Below are positions 1 through 9,210 of a stretch of DNA of 64,000 nt, piece after piece (within the stretch, counting starts at the first letter, position 1; each line of letters begins with the position of its first letter). Source of the DNA: Vitreoscilla filiformis (GTDB taxonomy: Bacteria; Pseudomonadota; Gammaproteobacteria; Burkholderiales; Burkholderiaceae_C); assembly GCF_002222655.1 (NCBI RefSeq), contig NZ_CP022423.1, positions 2,604,001 to 2,668,000 on the forward strand, read 5' to 3'. A program made the translations under genes and the position numbers. The notes below the pieces were generated by a model. That model saw nothing but the letters and a program-made list of their open reading frames with translations. It made no database searches and was not told where the DNA came from.

Positions 1-465
1 CTGATTCTGTGGGGAGCTGCTTGGCGCAAGGATCAGCACCATCGGGCCGAGCGCGAAGCCGCTGCCGAACGGGGCATCCGCCAGTATTTTGCGCGGAGGG
101 ATTGTTTCCCCCATGCCTACATCGCCGGGCAGGCCATGGGGCGCTCACCGCTGACGCTGTCAGACATCGACATGATCCGCTGGGCGCGTGGCCAAGCCAC
201 CCCGTTCAGCATGCTGATACAAGTGCGCGTGGAAGAACTGGACGTGCGCACCCAAGTGCAGCCCTCTTTGGTGCTGTGGGAAAGTGACAGCCTCGTCCAG
301 CTTCGGGTGCGGGTGCTGGACATGGCCTCCATGCGCCTGCACATGGATCGAACCGTGCATTGGAAGAATGGAGGCGGCTATGCTGTGCGCAACACCAGCA
401 CGCTCAGTGACGATTTGAGCTCGGCACTGGCGGCGGTCTTCACACAGCAGTTCTCTCGTTACTGA
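1..465 (+). CDS. Unidentified protein, 3' end only
   Basis: The reading frame is open from the first base of the window, so the start lies outside it. About 154 residues are visible. The first few (LILWGAAW) look like the end of a membrane segment. They are followed by a charged stretch and then a soluble region rich in alternating hydrophobic residues. I do not recognise a domain. The gene reads toward the minor-pilin operon but is separated from it by 140 bp. A pilus-related role is possible but rests only on position. Confidence 0.6.
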   Translation: MILWGAAWRKDQHHRAEREAAAERGIRQYFARRDCFPHAYIAGQAMGRSPLTLSDIDMIRWARGQATPFSMLIQVRVEELDVRTQVQPSLVLWESDSLVQLRVRVLDMASMRLHMDRTVHWKNGGGYAVRNTSTLSDDLSSALAAVFTQQFSRY

Positions 466-605
466 TGAAAATTTCGCCTACACCAAGAAACGGGTTGACA
501 CACTCCCTTTCTTGATTGTTTCTTTTTCGGGATGAGCTCCATTTAAAATTTGAATCGAGTCTCATCGATTTTGTTGTGGCCCATCTCCAAATTCGCTGAG
601 GACAT

Positions 606-1043
606 ATGAACAAAAATCGCGCCATATCGGGTTTTACGCTGGTTGAACTGGCCATCGTCTTGCTCATCATCGGGATCTTGTCCGCCATTGCGATGCCGAT
701 TTACCAAGATCATGCTTTGCAAGGTCGCATCGTGGACGCCACCAATGCGCTGTCCACCCTGCGCGTGCGCATGGAACAGCACTACCAAGACAACCGCAAG
801 TACATCGACACATCGTGGGCGGCCAGCCCGTGTTCATCTTCGGCTTCGGCGGGAGAATTCACCATTTCGTGCTCCTCGCTGTCGAGTGCCGCCTGGGTGG
901 GTCTGGCGCAAGGCACCGGCACCATGGCCGAATTCGCGTACAGCATCAACCAAGATGGTACCCGCGCCACCGTTTCTCTGCCGGCCAAGTGGGGCAGCAG
1001 CGCTTCGGGGTGCTGGATCACCAGCAAGGGAGGGAAATGCTAA
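606..1043 (+). CDS. pilE: Type IV pilin-like protein (PilE family minor pilin)
   Basis: This 145-residue prepilin has a short basic leader ending in Gly, followed by FTLVELAIVLLIIGILSAIA, the N-methylated hydrophobic helix cleaved by PilD, with Glu at mature position 5. Cysteines near the C-terminus (GCWITSKGGKC) fit the pilin disulfide loop. The start is supported by GAGGA a few bases upstream. The stop overlaps the next start (ATGCTAA), so translation is probably coupled. It is the first gene of a six-gene pilus operon, which points to a minor or priming pilin rather than the major subunit, though this is inference. It acts in the inner membrane and pilus fibre. Confidence 0.85.
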   Translation: MNKNRAISGFTLVELAIVLLIIGILSAIAMPIYQDHALQGRIVDATNALSTLRVRMEQHYQDNRKYIDTSWAASPCSSSASAGEFTISCSSLSSAAWVGLAQGTGTMAEFAYSINQDGTRATVSLPAKWGSSASGCWITSKGGKC

Positions 1044-1660
1044 AACACCCTTCGCACAGCTGCCACGGTCAGCGGCGCCAACACGGGTTCTCGTTGGTCG
1101 AACTCCTGATGGTGCTGCTCATGATCGGCGTACTGGCCTCGTTGGCCATTCCCCAGATCACCGAATGGGTGGCTGTGTCACGGTTGCGCGCAGCGGCTGA
1201 AGGAATCCAGCACGCAGTGCGCTTGGCCCAAGCGGAGGCATTGCGCCGCAGCCGCTCGACCGCGCTGGTGTTGACACAAGCCACCCCCGCCATTGGCGCC
1301 ACACCGGTGGCGAATGGCCAGCGGTGGTGGGTGCAGTCTTTGCAGCGCAGCGGTGAGGATGCCAGCACCCAGCAGATGCTGCAAAACGGCACGGATCCTG
1401 CGTCCATGAATGTCAGCGTGAGCGGCGTTGCCGCACTTTGCTTTAACGCCCTCGGTCAGCAAGTCACACTGGCAGCGGCGGCCAATGGACTGGGGGTTGA
1501 CTGCACAGCCCCCAGCGCGGCCACCCCTTACACCGAATACACCTTCACCCACACCCGCACGACCCGCCGCATGCGCGTCCAGGTGGGCAAAAGTGGTGAA
1601 GTGCGCATGTGCAACCCCGACAAAACCCTCAGTGACGAGGCTCCCGATGGCTGCCGCTGA
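1037..1660 (+). CDS. fimT: GspH/FimT family pseudopilin
   Basis: This is a 207-residue prepilin-like protein. After a basic leader it has the class III signal HGFSLVELLMVLLMIGVLAS with cleavage after Gly and Glu5. The rest is long and beta-rich with two C-terminal cysteines (RMCNP and DGC at the end), typical of FimT/GspH minor pilins. The chosen ATG overlaps the upstream pilin stop by seven bases. A longer frame upstream overlaps pilE and is not credible. FimT proteins help prime pilus assembly and in some species bind DNA for uptake. Only the family assignment is supported here. Confidence 0.85.
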   Translation: MLKHPSHSCHGQRRQHGFSLVELLMVLLMIGVLASLAIPQITEWVAVSRLRAAAEGIQHAVRLAQAEALRRSRSTALVLTQATPAIGATPVANGQRWWVQSLQRSGEDASTQQMLQNGTDPASMNVSVSGVAALCFNALGQQVTLAAAANGLGVDCTAPSAATPYTEYTFTHTRTTRRMRVQVGKSGEVRMCNPDKTLSDEAPDGCR

Positions 1661-2087
1661 CCCCTTGCCGTCCATCCCCCCCGCCCGTCCACGGCGACGC
1701 CAACAGGGGTTCACGCTGCTGGAAGTGCTGGTGGCCATGTTGCTCACGTTCGTCGGGCTCATGGGCATGTTGCAAATTCACGGGCGAGCGATCGGCGTGG
1801 CCATCGATGCCACCGAACGCAACCAAGCGGCCCTCATGGCCAGTGAGCTGGCTGCGCTAATGTGGGCCAATAACAGCGCCACGCTGGACTCCACGGTGCT
1901 GGACACCTGGAAAACCACACGCCTCCAAAACGAAGACATTTCGGGTTTGCGTGCTGCTGAACTCACCGTCAGTGACCCTGACGCCAGTGGCGTGGTGCTG
2001 ATCACCATCCGGTGGACATCGGTCACCCATCAAGGCCAAGCCAGCCGCTACGTCACCGAGATGGTGATTCCTCAGGAGCTGAGTTGA
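1647..2087 (+). CDS. pilV: Type IV pilus modification/minor pilin PilV
   Basis: This 146-residue protein has the prepilin signal QQGFTLLEVLVAMLLTFVGL after a Pro/Arg-rich leader. Its length and position between fimT and pilW match PilV. The start ATG at 1647 lies 14 bases inside fimT. A longer frame exists upstream but would cover most of fimT. PilV, PilW, PilX and PilE form the minor-pilin priming complex that initiates pilus assembly and carries PilY1. The stop overlaps the pilW start as TGATG. Confidence 0.85.
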   Translation: MAAADPLPSIPPARPRRRQQGFTLLEVLVAMLLTFVGLMGMLQIHGRAIGVAIDATERNQAALMASELAALMWANNSATLDSTVLDTWKTTRLQNEDISGLRAAELTVSDPDASGVVLITIRWTSVTHQGQASRYVTEMVIPQELS

Positions 2088-3265
2088 TGCAAGCGCCACC
2101 CCGTTCAGCACAGCGCGGCATGACGCTCGTTGAGCTTTTGGTCGCCATCGTCATTTCGCTGTTCATTTCGCTGTCGATTTTGGTCTTGTTGGCGGGCAGT
2201 GAAGGCCGTAACCGGGTGAGCAACGGCCTCAACACCATCGAACAAACCTCCAGCCTCAGTTCGTTCATGATGGATCAGTGGGTGCGCAGCGCAGGCAGTG
2301 GGCTCACCGTCGAGAGTGGTACGTTTTATGGCTGCACGCTCTACGCTAAAAACAGCACCGGGCAAACCTTGCCTCGCACGGCAGCGCTGCCCGATCCGTT
2401 TGCGCACATCAACCCCCATGAGGCTTACCAATTTCCGCTGGCCCCGGTGCTGATTTTTCCGGGCGTATCCTCGGGCACCAACACCCCGTCAGACACGCTG
2501 ATGGTGATGGGCGCTGCTGCCAACCATGCGGGGATTCCGTCATCCCTGACCAGCGCGCCCGGTGAAGATCATTTGAATGTCCACAATGCCTACGCTCTGA
2601 CGGCCTCCCAGTTGGTGCTGATTGCCGATATCAACAGCTCCAACTGCATGGTGACGCAAATCAGCTCGTCACATACCGACGCCACGGCCACGACGGTGCC
2701 ACTGAACGGCGATTTTCATGCCTCCCACATTGACACCCTCAATCTTGCCGATTTTTCCAAAGACAGCATTGCCCTGCCTCTTGGCATTCCCTCAACCGGC
2801 ACAGCGCCCCAAATGATGCTGCTGGGCGTTGGCAGCAACAAAACACTTTACAGTTATGATCTGCTGCAAATGTCTGGCGGTGACGATGCTTTACAGGCCC
2901 GTGCCAGCGGTATTTTGGAAATGCACGCCATTTATGGTGTGGACACCACCAACGACGGCAAACAAGATGGCTGGGTTTCCGCGTCAACGGGGGAATTTGC
3001 GACCACTGCCATTTTGGCGAACAGCCAACTCTCGACCAAACTGAAGAGAATCAAATCGGTTCGGGTGGCGCTGGTTTTGCAAATGGATGAAGTGAGTTCT
3101 TCACGCCAAGGCATGGTATCGGCGCCCAGCCTGACGATTTTCCCGGATCTGGCTGCGCAAGGTCTGTCTATCACCCGCACGCTGACCGACGATGAGCGCC
3201 GCTATCGCTACCGTGTTGTGGACACCACGCTGGTGCTGCGCAACACCCACATGCTGACGCCATGA
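2087..3265 (+). CDS. pilW: Type IV pilus assembly protein PilW
   Basis: This 392-residue minor pilin has a short leader followed by RGMTLVELLVAIVISLFISL, a class III signal with Glu5. The large C-terminal region is Ser/Thr/Asn-rich, as usual for PilW. The start codon shares one base with the pilV stop (TGATG), and the gene ends in an ATGA overlap with pilX, so the operon is translationally coupled throughout. PilW belongs to the priming complex at the pilus tip. The family call is confident; the tip role is known for the family and not shown here. Confidence 0.85.
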   Translation: MQAPPRSAQRGMTLVELLVAIVISLFISLSILVLLAGSEGRNRVSNGLNTIEQTSSLSSFMMDQWVRSAGSGLTVESGTFYGCTLYAKNSTGQTLPRTAALPDPFAHINPHEAYQFPLAPVLIFPGVSSGTNTPSDTLMVMGAAANHAGIPSSLTSAPGEDHLNVHNAYALTASQLVLIADINSSNCMVTQISSSHTDATATTVPLNGDFHASHIDTLNLADFSKDSIALPLGIPSTGTAPQMMLLGVGSNKTLYSYDLLQMSGGDDALQARASGILEMHAIYGVDTTNDGKQDGWVSASTGEFATTAILANSQLSTKLKRIKSVRVALVLQMDEVSSSRQGMVSAPSLTIFPDLAAQGLSITRTLTDDERRYRYRVVDTTLVLRNTHMLTP

Positions 3266-3891
3266 TTGTTGCCATGCCCGCTGCCGCCACCGATCGTCGT
3301 CGCATTCGGCGTCATCAGCAAGGTGCCACTTTGCTGATTGTGCTCGCCACGTTGTTGATTTTGTTAGCCGGTGGCGTGGCCCTGCTTCGCTCGTCGGATG
3401 CCAACTTGTTGCTGACTGGCCAATTGGCCACCCGGCGCGACATGCAAAACCAAGGTGAGCGCGGGATTGCTTGGGCTGTTGCCCAGTTTAATTCGGGCGC
3501 CCTGAGTTCCAAAGTATCGCGAGAATCCAGCCAAAAGGCCATTAATTATTCAGCCGTGCAACTGGCCAGTAATTCTCAAGGGATTCCCAGTATTTTGCTG
3601 AGTGATACCGCTTACGCCGCTGCGGGCATGACGGGCAGTGACATTGAAAGCACCAACACCAGTGTGATCATCCGAACGGTCATCGATCGATTGTGTACCG
3701 AAGAAGGGGCCTCGGCGACGGACACTTGCACCATGATCAGCAAGTTTTGCGGCGGGCACTCGGCTGGGCAAGATTCTTCGGTCGGGGGTGGTGAAGTTTT
3801 GAAGTGTGAAATGACTGTTTATCGGATCACTGTTCGCGTCGATGGCCCCCGATCTGCGCAAGCTTTCTATCAATCCATTTTTGCGATGTGA
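3262..3891 (+). CDS. pilX: Type IV pilus assembly protein PilX
   Basis: This 209-residue protein has a basic leader and a hydrophobic helix beginning QQGATLLIVLATLLILLAGG. Unlike the other pilins here it has Leu rather than Glu near mature position 5, as is common in PilX and GspK-like minor pilins, which cap the fibre. Four cysteines lie in the C-terminal half. It overlaps pilW by four bases (ATGA) and is followed after 24 bases by pilY1, which has its own ribosome site (AGCAGGAG). This order is the standard PilX-PilY1 arrangement. Confidence 0.85.
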   Translation: MIVAMPAAATDRRRIRRHQQGATLLIVLATLLILLAGGVALLRSSDANLLLTGQLATRRDMQNQGERGIAWAVAQFNSGALSSKVSRESSQKAINYSAVQLASNSQGIPSILLSDTAYAAAGMTGSDIESTNTSVIIRTVIDRLCTEEGASATDTCTMISKFCGGHSAGQDSSVGGGEVLKCEMTVYRITVRVDGPRSAQAFYQSIFAM

Positions 3892-3915
3892 CCGCTCTTC
3901 AGAGCAGGAGCCGAA

Positions 3916-6900
3916 ATGTCTCACCCCTTGAAGTCTTTGGTACAACTGACGCTGGCGGCCTGGTTGGCCGTTGGCACGTCGGCCACACTAGCGGCTGATG
4001 TTAATCTCGCTGATTCGCCATTGTTCACGACGGTGGCGGTTCCGGGCAATTTGGCATTTGCGCTTTCGGTGGAATGGCCTACGGCCAACACCACGGCTTA
4101 TTCGAGCGATCCGAAAAAAACTTACTCGGCGGCCAACACTTATGTGGGGTATTTTGACCCGGCCAAGTGTTATCGCTACAGCTACAACAGCACGACGCCA
4201 AAGAACAGTCAGTTCATCCCGCACAGCACAACTTCTTCGCAAACTTGCACCAGCTCGTCGAGTGTGCCGCTTTGGAGCGGCAACTATTTGAACTGGGCGA
4301 GTATGCAAACCATGGATGTGTTCCGGTGGGCTTTGACGGGGGGTTACCGTTCCACGGACACAGTTGGCAATACCATTCTAACGAAAATTATTGCCAAAAC
4401 TCCGAACTCGACTTCGATCAACGTCACCGCACCAGATAAAACCATCACGACCAACATCACGGGAGCAACGCCTTTTAATTGGACGACTCTTACCACGGCC
4501 ATACAAAATCAAGGGATTTCCATGCTCGTCACGAGCACGGCCACCCAAGTCAGTACCGTGAAGATGAGCCCTTCCACCGGGTGTAAAGTTGGCTACACTT
4601 GCATCGATACGGCGAATTACACCCCGGAAGACTACACGGGGCAAAACTCTTACGTCACATCGGATAACAGCGCTTACGCTAATCCAGCAAAAATTTATCA
4701 GATTTATATCAACGTCAGGGTTTGTGACCCTAGTGTTTCCATCGAAAGCAACTGCACCGATTACACCAGCGCAGGTTCTGGCAATTACAAACCTGAAGGG
4801 TTGATGCAGAACTATGCAGAACGCATTCGTTTCGCTACTTTCGGCTACCTGAACGACACGGACAATCCAGACCGCCGAGATGGTGGCGTGCTTCGCTCCC
4901 CGATGAAATTCATTGGCCCGAAAAAAGCCAATGCCGATGGAACCACCTCCGCCAACTCCACCCCAGAATGGGATAGCACAACGGGAATTGTATTAACTGA
5001 TCCCGAGAGCAGTTTGTCCGCACAGTTTAATGGATGGACCACCTGGAGCGGATCAATCAATTACATCAATCACTTCGGACAAAGCCTCCACCGCTCCACT
5101 GAAGACGAATATCGCTATCGTCGATCAGATCCTGTTAGTGAGCTTTATTATGCTGTCACTCGCTACTACCGAAATGTCGGCAACGTGGCGTCCTACAGCG
5201 AGCTGCCGTCCAACGATTTCAGCAAGATATTGATTCTTGACGAATTCCCGATCGTCACAGACTGGAGCACAACAGCCTGGCAAAGCGGCGCCCCCGCCAG
5301 CTCGGCCGACCCCATCATTTATGCCTGCCAGAAGAACTTCATTTTGGGCATCGGTGACGTTTACGCGAACAATGACGCCAATTTACCCGGCGCACTGGAC
5401 ACACTAAGAGGGAAAGAAAACACCATGCCCACCGAAGTCAGCAGCGATGCGGCTTATGTGGACGTTGTCAAATCTACAAAAATGGTGGCCCAGCTTGAAG
5501 ATTTAGCCGACACCCTGGCCACTGAATTTGCACCCAAATACTGCCCTCCCCCCAAAAAGGGCCAGACCATCTCCGCCACCTGTAGAAATCCGGGCACCAA
5601 CAATACCTTTTACATTGCAGGACTGGCCTACGACGTTCACACAACCGACATTCGCAGCGATATTCCCGACACCCAAACCATCAGCACCTACTGGCTAGAC
5701 GTGAAAGAAAACGATGTCTACGTCAGCAAGAATCCTTACTGGATGGCAGCCAAGTATGGTGGTTTCACCGTACCGTCAGGCTTTGAGCCCTACAGCGCCG
5801 GCAATGGCCCGAGCACTCTCAACCTGACCGACTGGTATAACACCACCGATACCCTTCTTTGGACTGACCCGGTCACTTTGAACGAATACTCGGATCAGCG
5901 CCCAGACAATTATTTTGCCGCTGACCAGGGCGACGTGATGGTTGCCGCCCTGAAATCTGCCTTCGCCAAAATCGCCTCCGAATTGGGCGCCGCGACCACC
6001 ACCGCTTTCTCCTCTGCCACACGCAAGAGCACGACCACCGACAACGCCAACTACGCCGCCAGCTACGACCCCACCACGTGGACCGGCAAAGTGGTGGGCT
6101 CTAGCATCAGCTACGACGCCAATTTCACCCCCACCCTGACCCAAATTTGGGACGCCCGCAGCCTGCTAGAAACCACCACACCCGAAGAGCGAAAAATCAT
6201 CACCTGCTGCGAAGTGACCACCGATGACGACAACGGCTCCCCCACGCAAGCCGGCTTGGCTTTCACCGTCAATGATTTGAGCAACCGGCCATTGATTTCC
6301 CGCACCTACGTGGCGTCTTTTAGTGACGTGCCAGGCGTTACATCACAATCCCGGTCTAATTTCATCGCTTACTTGCGCGGCGACCGGGATCAGGAATTGA
6401 ACAAGGGCGGCGTCTATCGCAATCGAACCTACTTGCTGGGGGACATTGTGAACTCTAAGCCCACTGCGGTTGCATCGCCGTCCCGCCCTTATTACGACAG
6501 TTATAACCCCGGTTACGGTGCCTTCAAGCGCAAGTGGTCCACCCGCAGCACCGTGGTTTACATCGGCGCGAACGATGGCATGATGCACGCCTTCGATGGC
6601 TCGTTGAGCTCTACCACTCGCGGCATGGAATTGTTTGCCTACATTCCAAGCTTTGTTTACGGCAGCTCCTCAACGGCCTCGACGACTGGCTTGGCATCCC
6701 TGGGCAACCCCAGCTTCACGCACCATTATTTCGTCGATGCTACGCCGCTGTCTTTCGACATTGACCTGTCCAATACCTACAACAGCGGCACGTCCACCCC
6801 AGATTGGCGCACCGTCATCATCGGTGGCTTGGGCAAAGGCGGAAAAGGCTATTACGCCATTGATGTCACCGACCCCAGCAGTTGGACGTCTGAATCCGTG

Positions 6901-7929
6901 TTATCCAGCAAAGTGCTGTGGGAGTTTACTCATGAGCACATGGGTTATTCATATGGTGACGCCCACGTCGTCAAAACAGAAAAATATGGCTGGGTGGTGT
7001 TGCTGACATCAGGCTATAACAACGACGATGGTAAGGGTTATCTGTTTGTGGTCAACCCCAAAACAGGCGCCCTGCTGGAAGCGATTGCCACCCCGGATTC
7101 GGCCACCACGCCCGTCAATTTCGGACAAATGCGCTCGTTCATCCCGAACGTGGCCGATTACACCGCCGACGCGGTTTATATCGGTGACCTGCAAGGCAAT
7201 CTGTGGCGATTTGACTTGACCGGTACCCCCAATGCCTACCCCGCCCCTGTTTTGCTGGCCCAACTGCGCAGCTCCTCCGGTGACGTGCTGCCCATCACCG
7301 CATCGCCCATGATTGGTGTGGATCCGAGTACTCTCAAGCGGTATGTCATGGTCGGCACGGGCCGCTTGTTGCATAGCAGTGACATCGACAGCAACAACAA
7401 CCAAACCTTCTTTGCGATGGTGGATGGAACCTACGAATCCGGGCGCTTCTACACTGCCGAAACCATCCCCGATAATTATTCGCTGCCCATCACCCGCAGC
7501 CAGCTCACCGAAGTCACCGATCTGACGCAGGGGCTGAACACAGTGAATGCAACCCCCTCCGCCATGGGTTGGTATTACGACGTGGCTGGCGGCATCACCA
7601 CGGACGGCGACGTTTACAACGGCGTCGTCGCCTTCGGGGTGAACAACACCGATGACAGCTCGGCCTGTAACCCATCCGGCACCAGCGCTTATTACGCAGT
7701 GCGTTTTGCTTCGGGTGCCTCGGTGTTGGTCGGCAGCGATGGAACCACCATCGTGGATTCTGTTTTGAACGAGAGCGGCATCGTGACTGAAATCAGCGTG
7801 CAGAGCGTCAACGGCACCATTTTGGTCACGGCGGGGGACAGCTCAGGCAAAGTCACCACACTGCGCATCGGCACCGTGGCCAACGCCACGCAACGGCTCA
7901 ACTGGCGCGAGATTTCAACGATTGACTGA
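3916..7929 (+). CDS. pilY1: Type IV pilus tip adhesin/assembly factor PilY1
   Basis: This 1337-residue exported protein has a Sec signal peptide (residues 1 to about 27, ending in TLAA). A long Ser/Thr/Asn-rich N-terminal region is followed by a C-terminal beta-propeller. Propeller repeats are visible as YIGANDGMMHAFDG near residue 882 and YIGDLQGNLWRFDL near residue 1088. An acidic, Asn-rich loop (DIDSNNN, near 1156) is a candidate calcium site of the kind that controls PilY1-dependent extension and retraction. I saw no clear MIDAS motif in the N-terminal part, so a von Willebrand A domain is not claimed. PilY1 sits at the pilus tip with the minor pilins and acts in adhesion, twitching and surface sensing. 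It is the sixth gene of the operon. Confidence 0.93.
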   Translation: MSHPLKSLVQLTLAAWLAVGTSATLAADVNLADSPLFTTVAVPGNLAFALSVEWPTANTTAYSSDPKKTYSAANTYVGYFDPAKCYRYSYNSTTPKNSQFIPHSTTSSQTCTSSSSVPLWSGNYLNWASMQTMDVFRWALTGGYRSTDTVGNTILTKIIAKTPNSTSINVTAPDKTITTNITGATPFNWTTLTTAIQNQGISMLVTSTATQVSTVKMSPSTGCKVGYTCIDTANYTPEDYTGQNSYVTSDNSAYANPAKIYQIYINVRVCDPSVSIESNCTDYTSAGSGNYKPEGLMQNYAERIRFATFGYLNDTDNPDRRDGGVLRSPMKFIGPKKANADGTTSANSTPEWDSTTGIVLTDPESSLSAQFNGWTTWSGSINYINHFGQSLHRSTEDEYRYRRSDPVSELYYAVTRYYRNVGNVASYSELPSNDFSKILILDEFPIVTDWSTTAWQSGAPASSADPIIYACQKNFILGIGDVYANNDANLPGALDTLRGKENTMPTEVSSDAAYVDVVKSTKMVAQLEDLADTLATEFAPKYCPPPKKGQTISATCRNPGTNNTFYIAGLAYDVHTTDIRSDIPDTQTISTYWLDVKENDVYVSKNPYWMAAKYGGFTVPSGFEPYSAGNGPSTLNLTDWYNTTDTLLWTDPVTLNEYSDQRPDNYFAADQGDVMVAALKSAFAKIASELGAATTTAFSSATRKSTTTDNANYAASYDPTTWTGKVVGSSISYDANFTPTLTQIWDARSLLETTTPEERKIITCCEVTTDDDNGSPTQAGLAFTVNDLSNRPLISRTYVASFSDVPGVTSQSRSNFIAYLRGDRDQELNKGGVYRNRTYLLGDIVNSKPTAVASPSRPYYDSYNPGYGAFKRKWSTRSTVVYIGANDGMMHAFDGSLSSTTRGMELFAYIPSFVYGSSSTASTTGLASLGNPSFTHHYFVDATPLSFDIDLSNTYNSGTSTPDWRTVIIGGLGKGGKGYYAIDVTDPSSWTSESVLSSKVLWEFTHEHMGYSYGDAHVVKTEKYGWVVLLTSGYNNDDGKGYLFVVNPKTGALLEAIATPDSATTPVNFGQMRSFIPNVADYTADAVYIGDLQGNLWRFDLTGTPNAYPAPVLLAQLRSSSGDVLPITASPMIGVDPSTLKRYVMVGTGRLLHSSDIDSNNNQTFFAMVDGTYESGRFYTAETIPDNYSLPITRSQLTEVTDLTQGLNTVNATPSAMGWYYDVAGGITTDGDVYNGVVAFGVNNTDDSSACNPSGTSAYYAVRFASGASVLVGSDGTTIVDSVLNESGIVTEISVQSVNGTILVTAGDSSGKVTTLRIGTVANATQRLNWREISTID

Positions 7930-8554
7930 CCGTCGTTCCGGGGCTTGGGGTGCAGCAGGCACCCTGGCCCTGCACCTGCTGGGGTGGCAGGTGGCGCAAA
8001 CATCCGAGTGGGCCGCGCCCCCTGCGGCGCAACCCGCCCCCGGTGAAGTGGTGATGGTGCGCTGGCTGCCCCCTGAAATCAGCCCGGGGGACGTGGCTCA
8101 AGCGTTACCCCTGCCCGCGCCGGCGCTGCCACAACCCCCGGTCGAGGATCCCGCGCCCCCGCAGCCAGCTCCCACGCCCCCACCCACTTGGACGGAACCG
8201 GACACCGCCGGTCTGCCCGAACCCGGTGTCCAAGACTCGCCGCCCTCCCGCTCGCACGACAGCGTGGACAGCCCCGCATTGCCCGTGACCGCCCCAGATT
8301 TCGGCGCCGTTTTGCTCCAACCCAGCAGCGGGCAACCGATTCACCTGCGCCTGCACATTGATGACCACGGAACCGTGACCGACGTGCTCATCTTGGAATG
8401 CTCGCCCGAAGACGAACCGTTCGCGGCTCAAATCGCCACGGTGCTCCAGCAAACACCCCATGTGCCCGCCCGCCGCGACGGGCGCAACGTCGCCTCGACC
8501 AAGGACATTTGGCTGCAACTCAACCCTGTGCTGGAGCGACGACCCTTGCGTTGA
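7922..8554 (+). CDS. TonB C-terminal-like protein coupled to pilY1
   Basis: This 210-residue protein has an N-terminal hydrophobic segment (about residues 10-25), a long Pro/Ala-rich spacer (about 35-125) and a C-terminal domain of about 65 residues. In that domain the pattern hydrophobic-x-D-x-x-G-x-V-T-D-V, followed by a conserved PARRDG stretch, resembles TonB C-terminal domains. The best start is TTG at 7922, eight bases inside pilY1, with only a weak ribosome site. A slightly later start is possible. The architecture is that of an energy-transducing protein, but no exbB, exbD or receptor gene is nearby. Coupling to pilY1 suggests a pilus- or envelope-related job. That is inference. Confidence 0.65.
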   Translation: MTDRRSGAWGAAGTLALHLLGWQVAQTSEWAAPPAAQPAPGEVVMVRWLPPEISPGDVAQALPLPAPALPQPPVEDPAPPQPAPTPPPTWTEPDTAGLPEPGVQDSPPSRSHDSVDSPALPVTAPDFGAVLLQPSSGQPIHLRLHIDDHGTVTDVLILECSPEDEPFAAQIATVLQQTPHVPARRDGRNVASTKDIWLQLNPVLERRPLR

Positions 8555-8637
8555 GCACAGCACCGTGACACATCGCCTACACTTCTGAACGCCTGCTCAG
8601 GCATCCATCGAGATCCTGCCAACCGGAGAACTGCCCC

Positions 8638-9210
8638 ATGTCAAAACTGCTGAGCGACAACGATTTCGAAACCGCCGCCTTCATCCTCGAATGCGAAGTG
8701 GCCGCCATTCGGGCGGTCGCCGAAGTCGAGAGTGCCGGTGCCGGTTTTCTGAGCAACGGGTTGGCCAAAATCCTGTTTGAAGGCCACATCTTTTACAAGT
8801 ACACCTCGGGCGCTTACGCTACCAGCAACCCGACGATTTGTTATTCCCGCTGGACCACCAAGTTTTACAAGGGTGGCGCCGCTGAATACGATCGTCTGCG
8901 CGAAGCCGAGGCCCTGAACCGGACGGCGGCTCGCATGTCCGCCAGCTACGGCAAGTTCCAGATCATGGGCTTCAACTATGGCATCTGCGGCTTCAACAAC
9001 GTGGATGAGTTTTATGACGCGATGCAAAACACCGAAGCCGACCAACTGAACGCCTTCTGCGAATTCATCAAGTCCAACAACCTGGTGCCAGCCCTGCAAA
9101 ACCGCAACTGGGCCCAATTCGCCCGGGTTTACAACGGCCCCGAATACGCCCGCAACGCCTACGACACCAAGCTGGCCGCCGCCTACGCCAAATACGCCGC
9201 CATGGCGTGA
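8638..9210 (+). CDS. N-acetylmuramidase domain protein (phage endolysin type, DUF3380)
   Basis: This is a 190-residue protein that consists only of the catalytic domain. The family signature is visible: AEVESAGAGF with the presumed catalytic Glu31, then ILFEGHIFYK, then the conserved ASYGKFQIMGFNYG. The domain cleaves the glycan strand of peptidoglycan and is best known from phage endolysins. There is no signal peptide, no peptidoglycan-binding domain and no holin, spanin or other phage gene around it. It may be a remnant of a prophage or a domesticated lysin. Its stop overlaps the GTG candidate start of ureD by four bases, an odd partnership. Confidence 0.85.
   Translation: MSKLLSDNDFETAAFILECEVAAIRAVAEVESAGAGFLSNGLAKILFEGHIFYKYTSGAYATSNPTICYSRWTTKFYKGGAAEYDRLREAEALNRTAARMSASYGKFQIMGFNYGICGFNNVDEFYDAMQNTEADQLNAFCEFIKSNNLVPALQNRNWAQFARVYNGPEYARNAYDTKLAAAYAKYAAMA

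Noticed and set aside
495-549. Perfect TTGACA at 495 as a promoter for the pilin operon
   Set aside because: No acceptable -10 box lies at 16-18 bases. TAAAAT at 544 is far too distant. The true promoter could not be placed.
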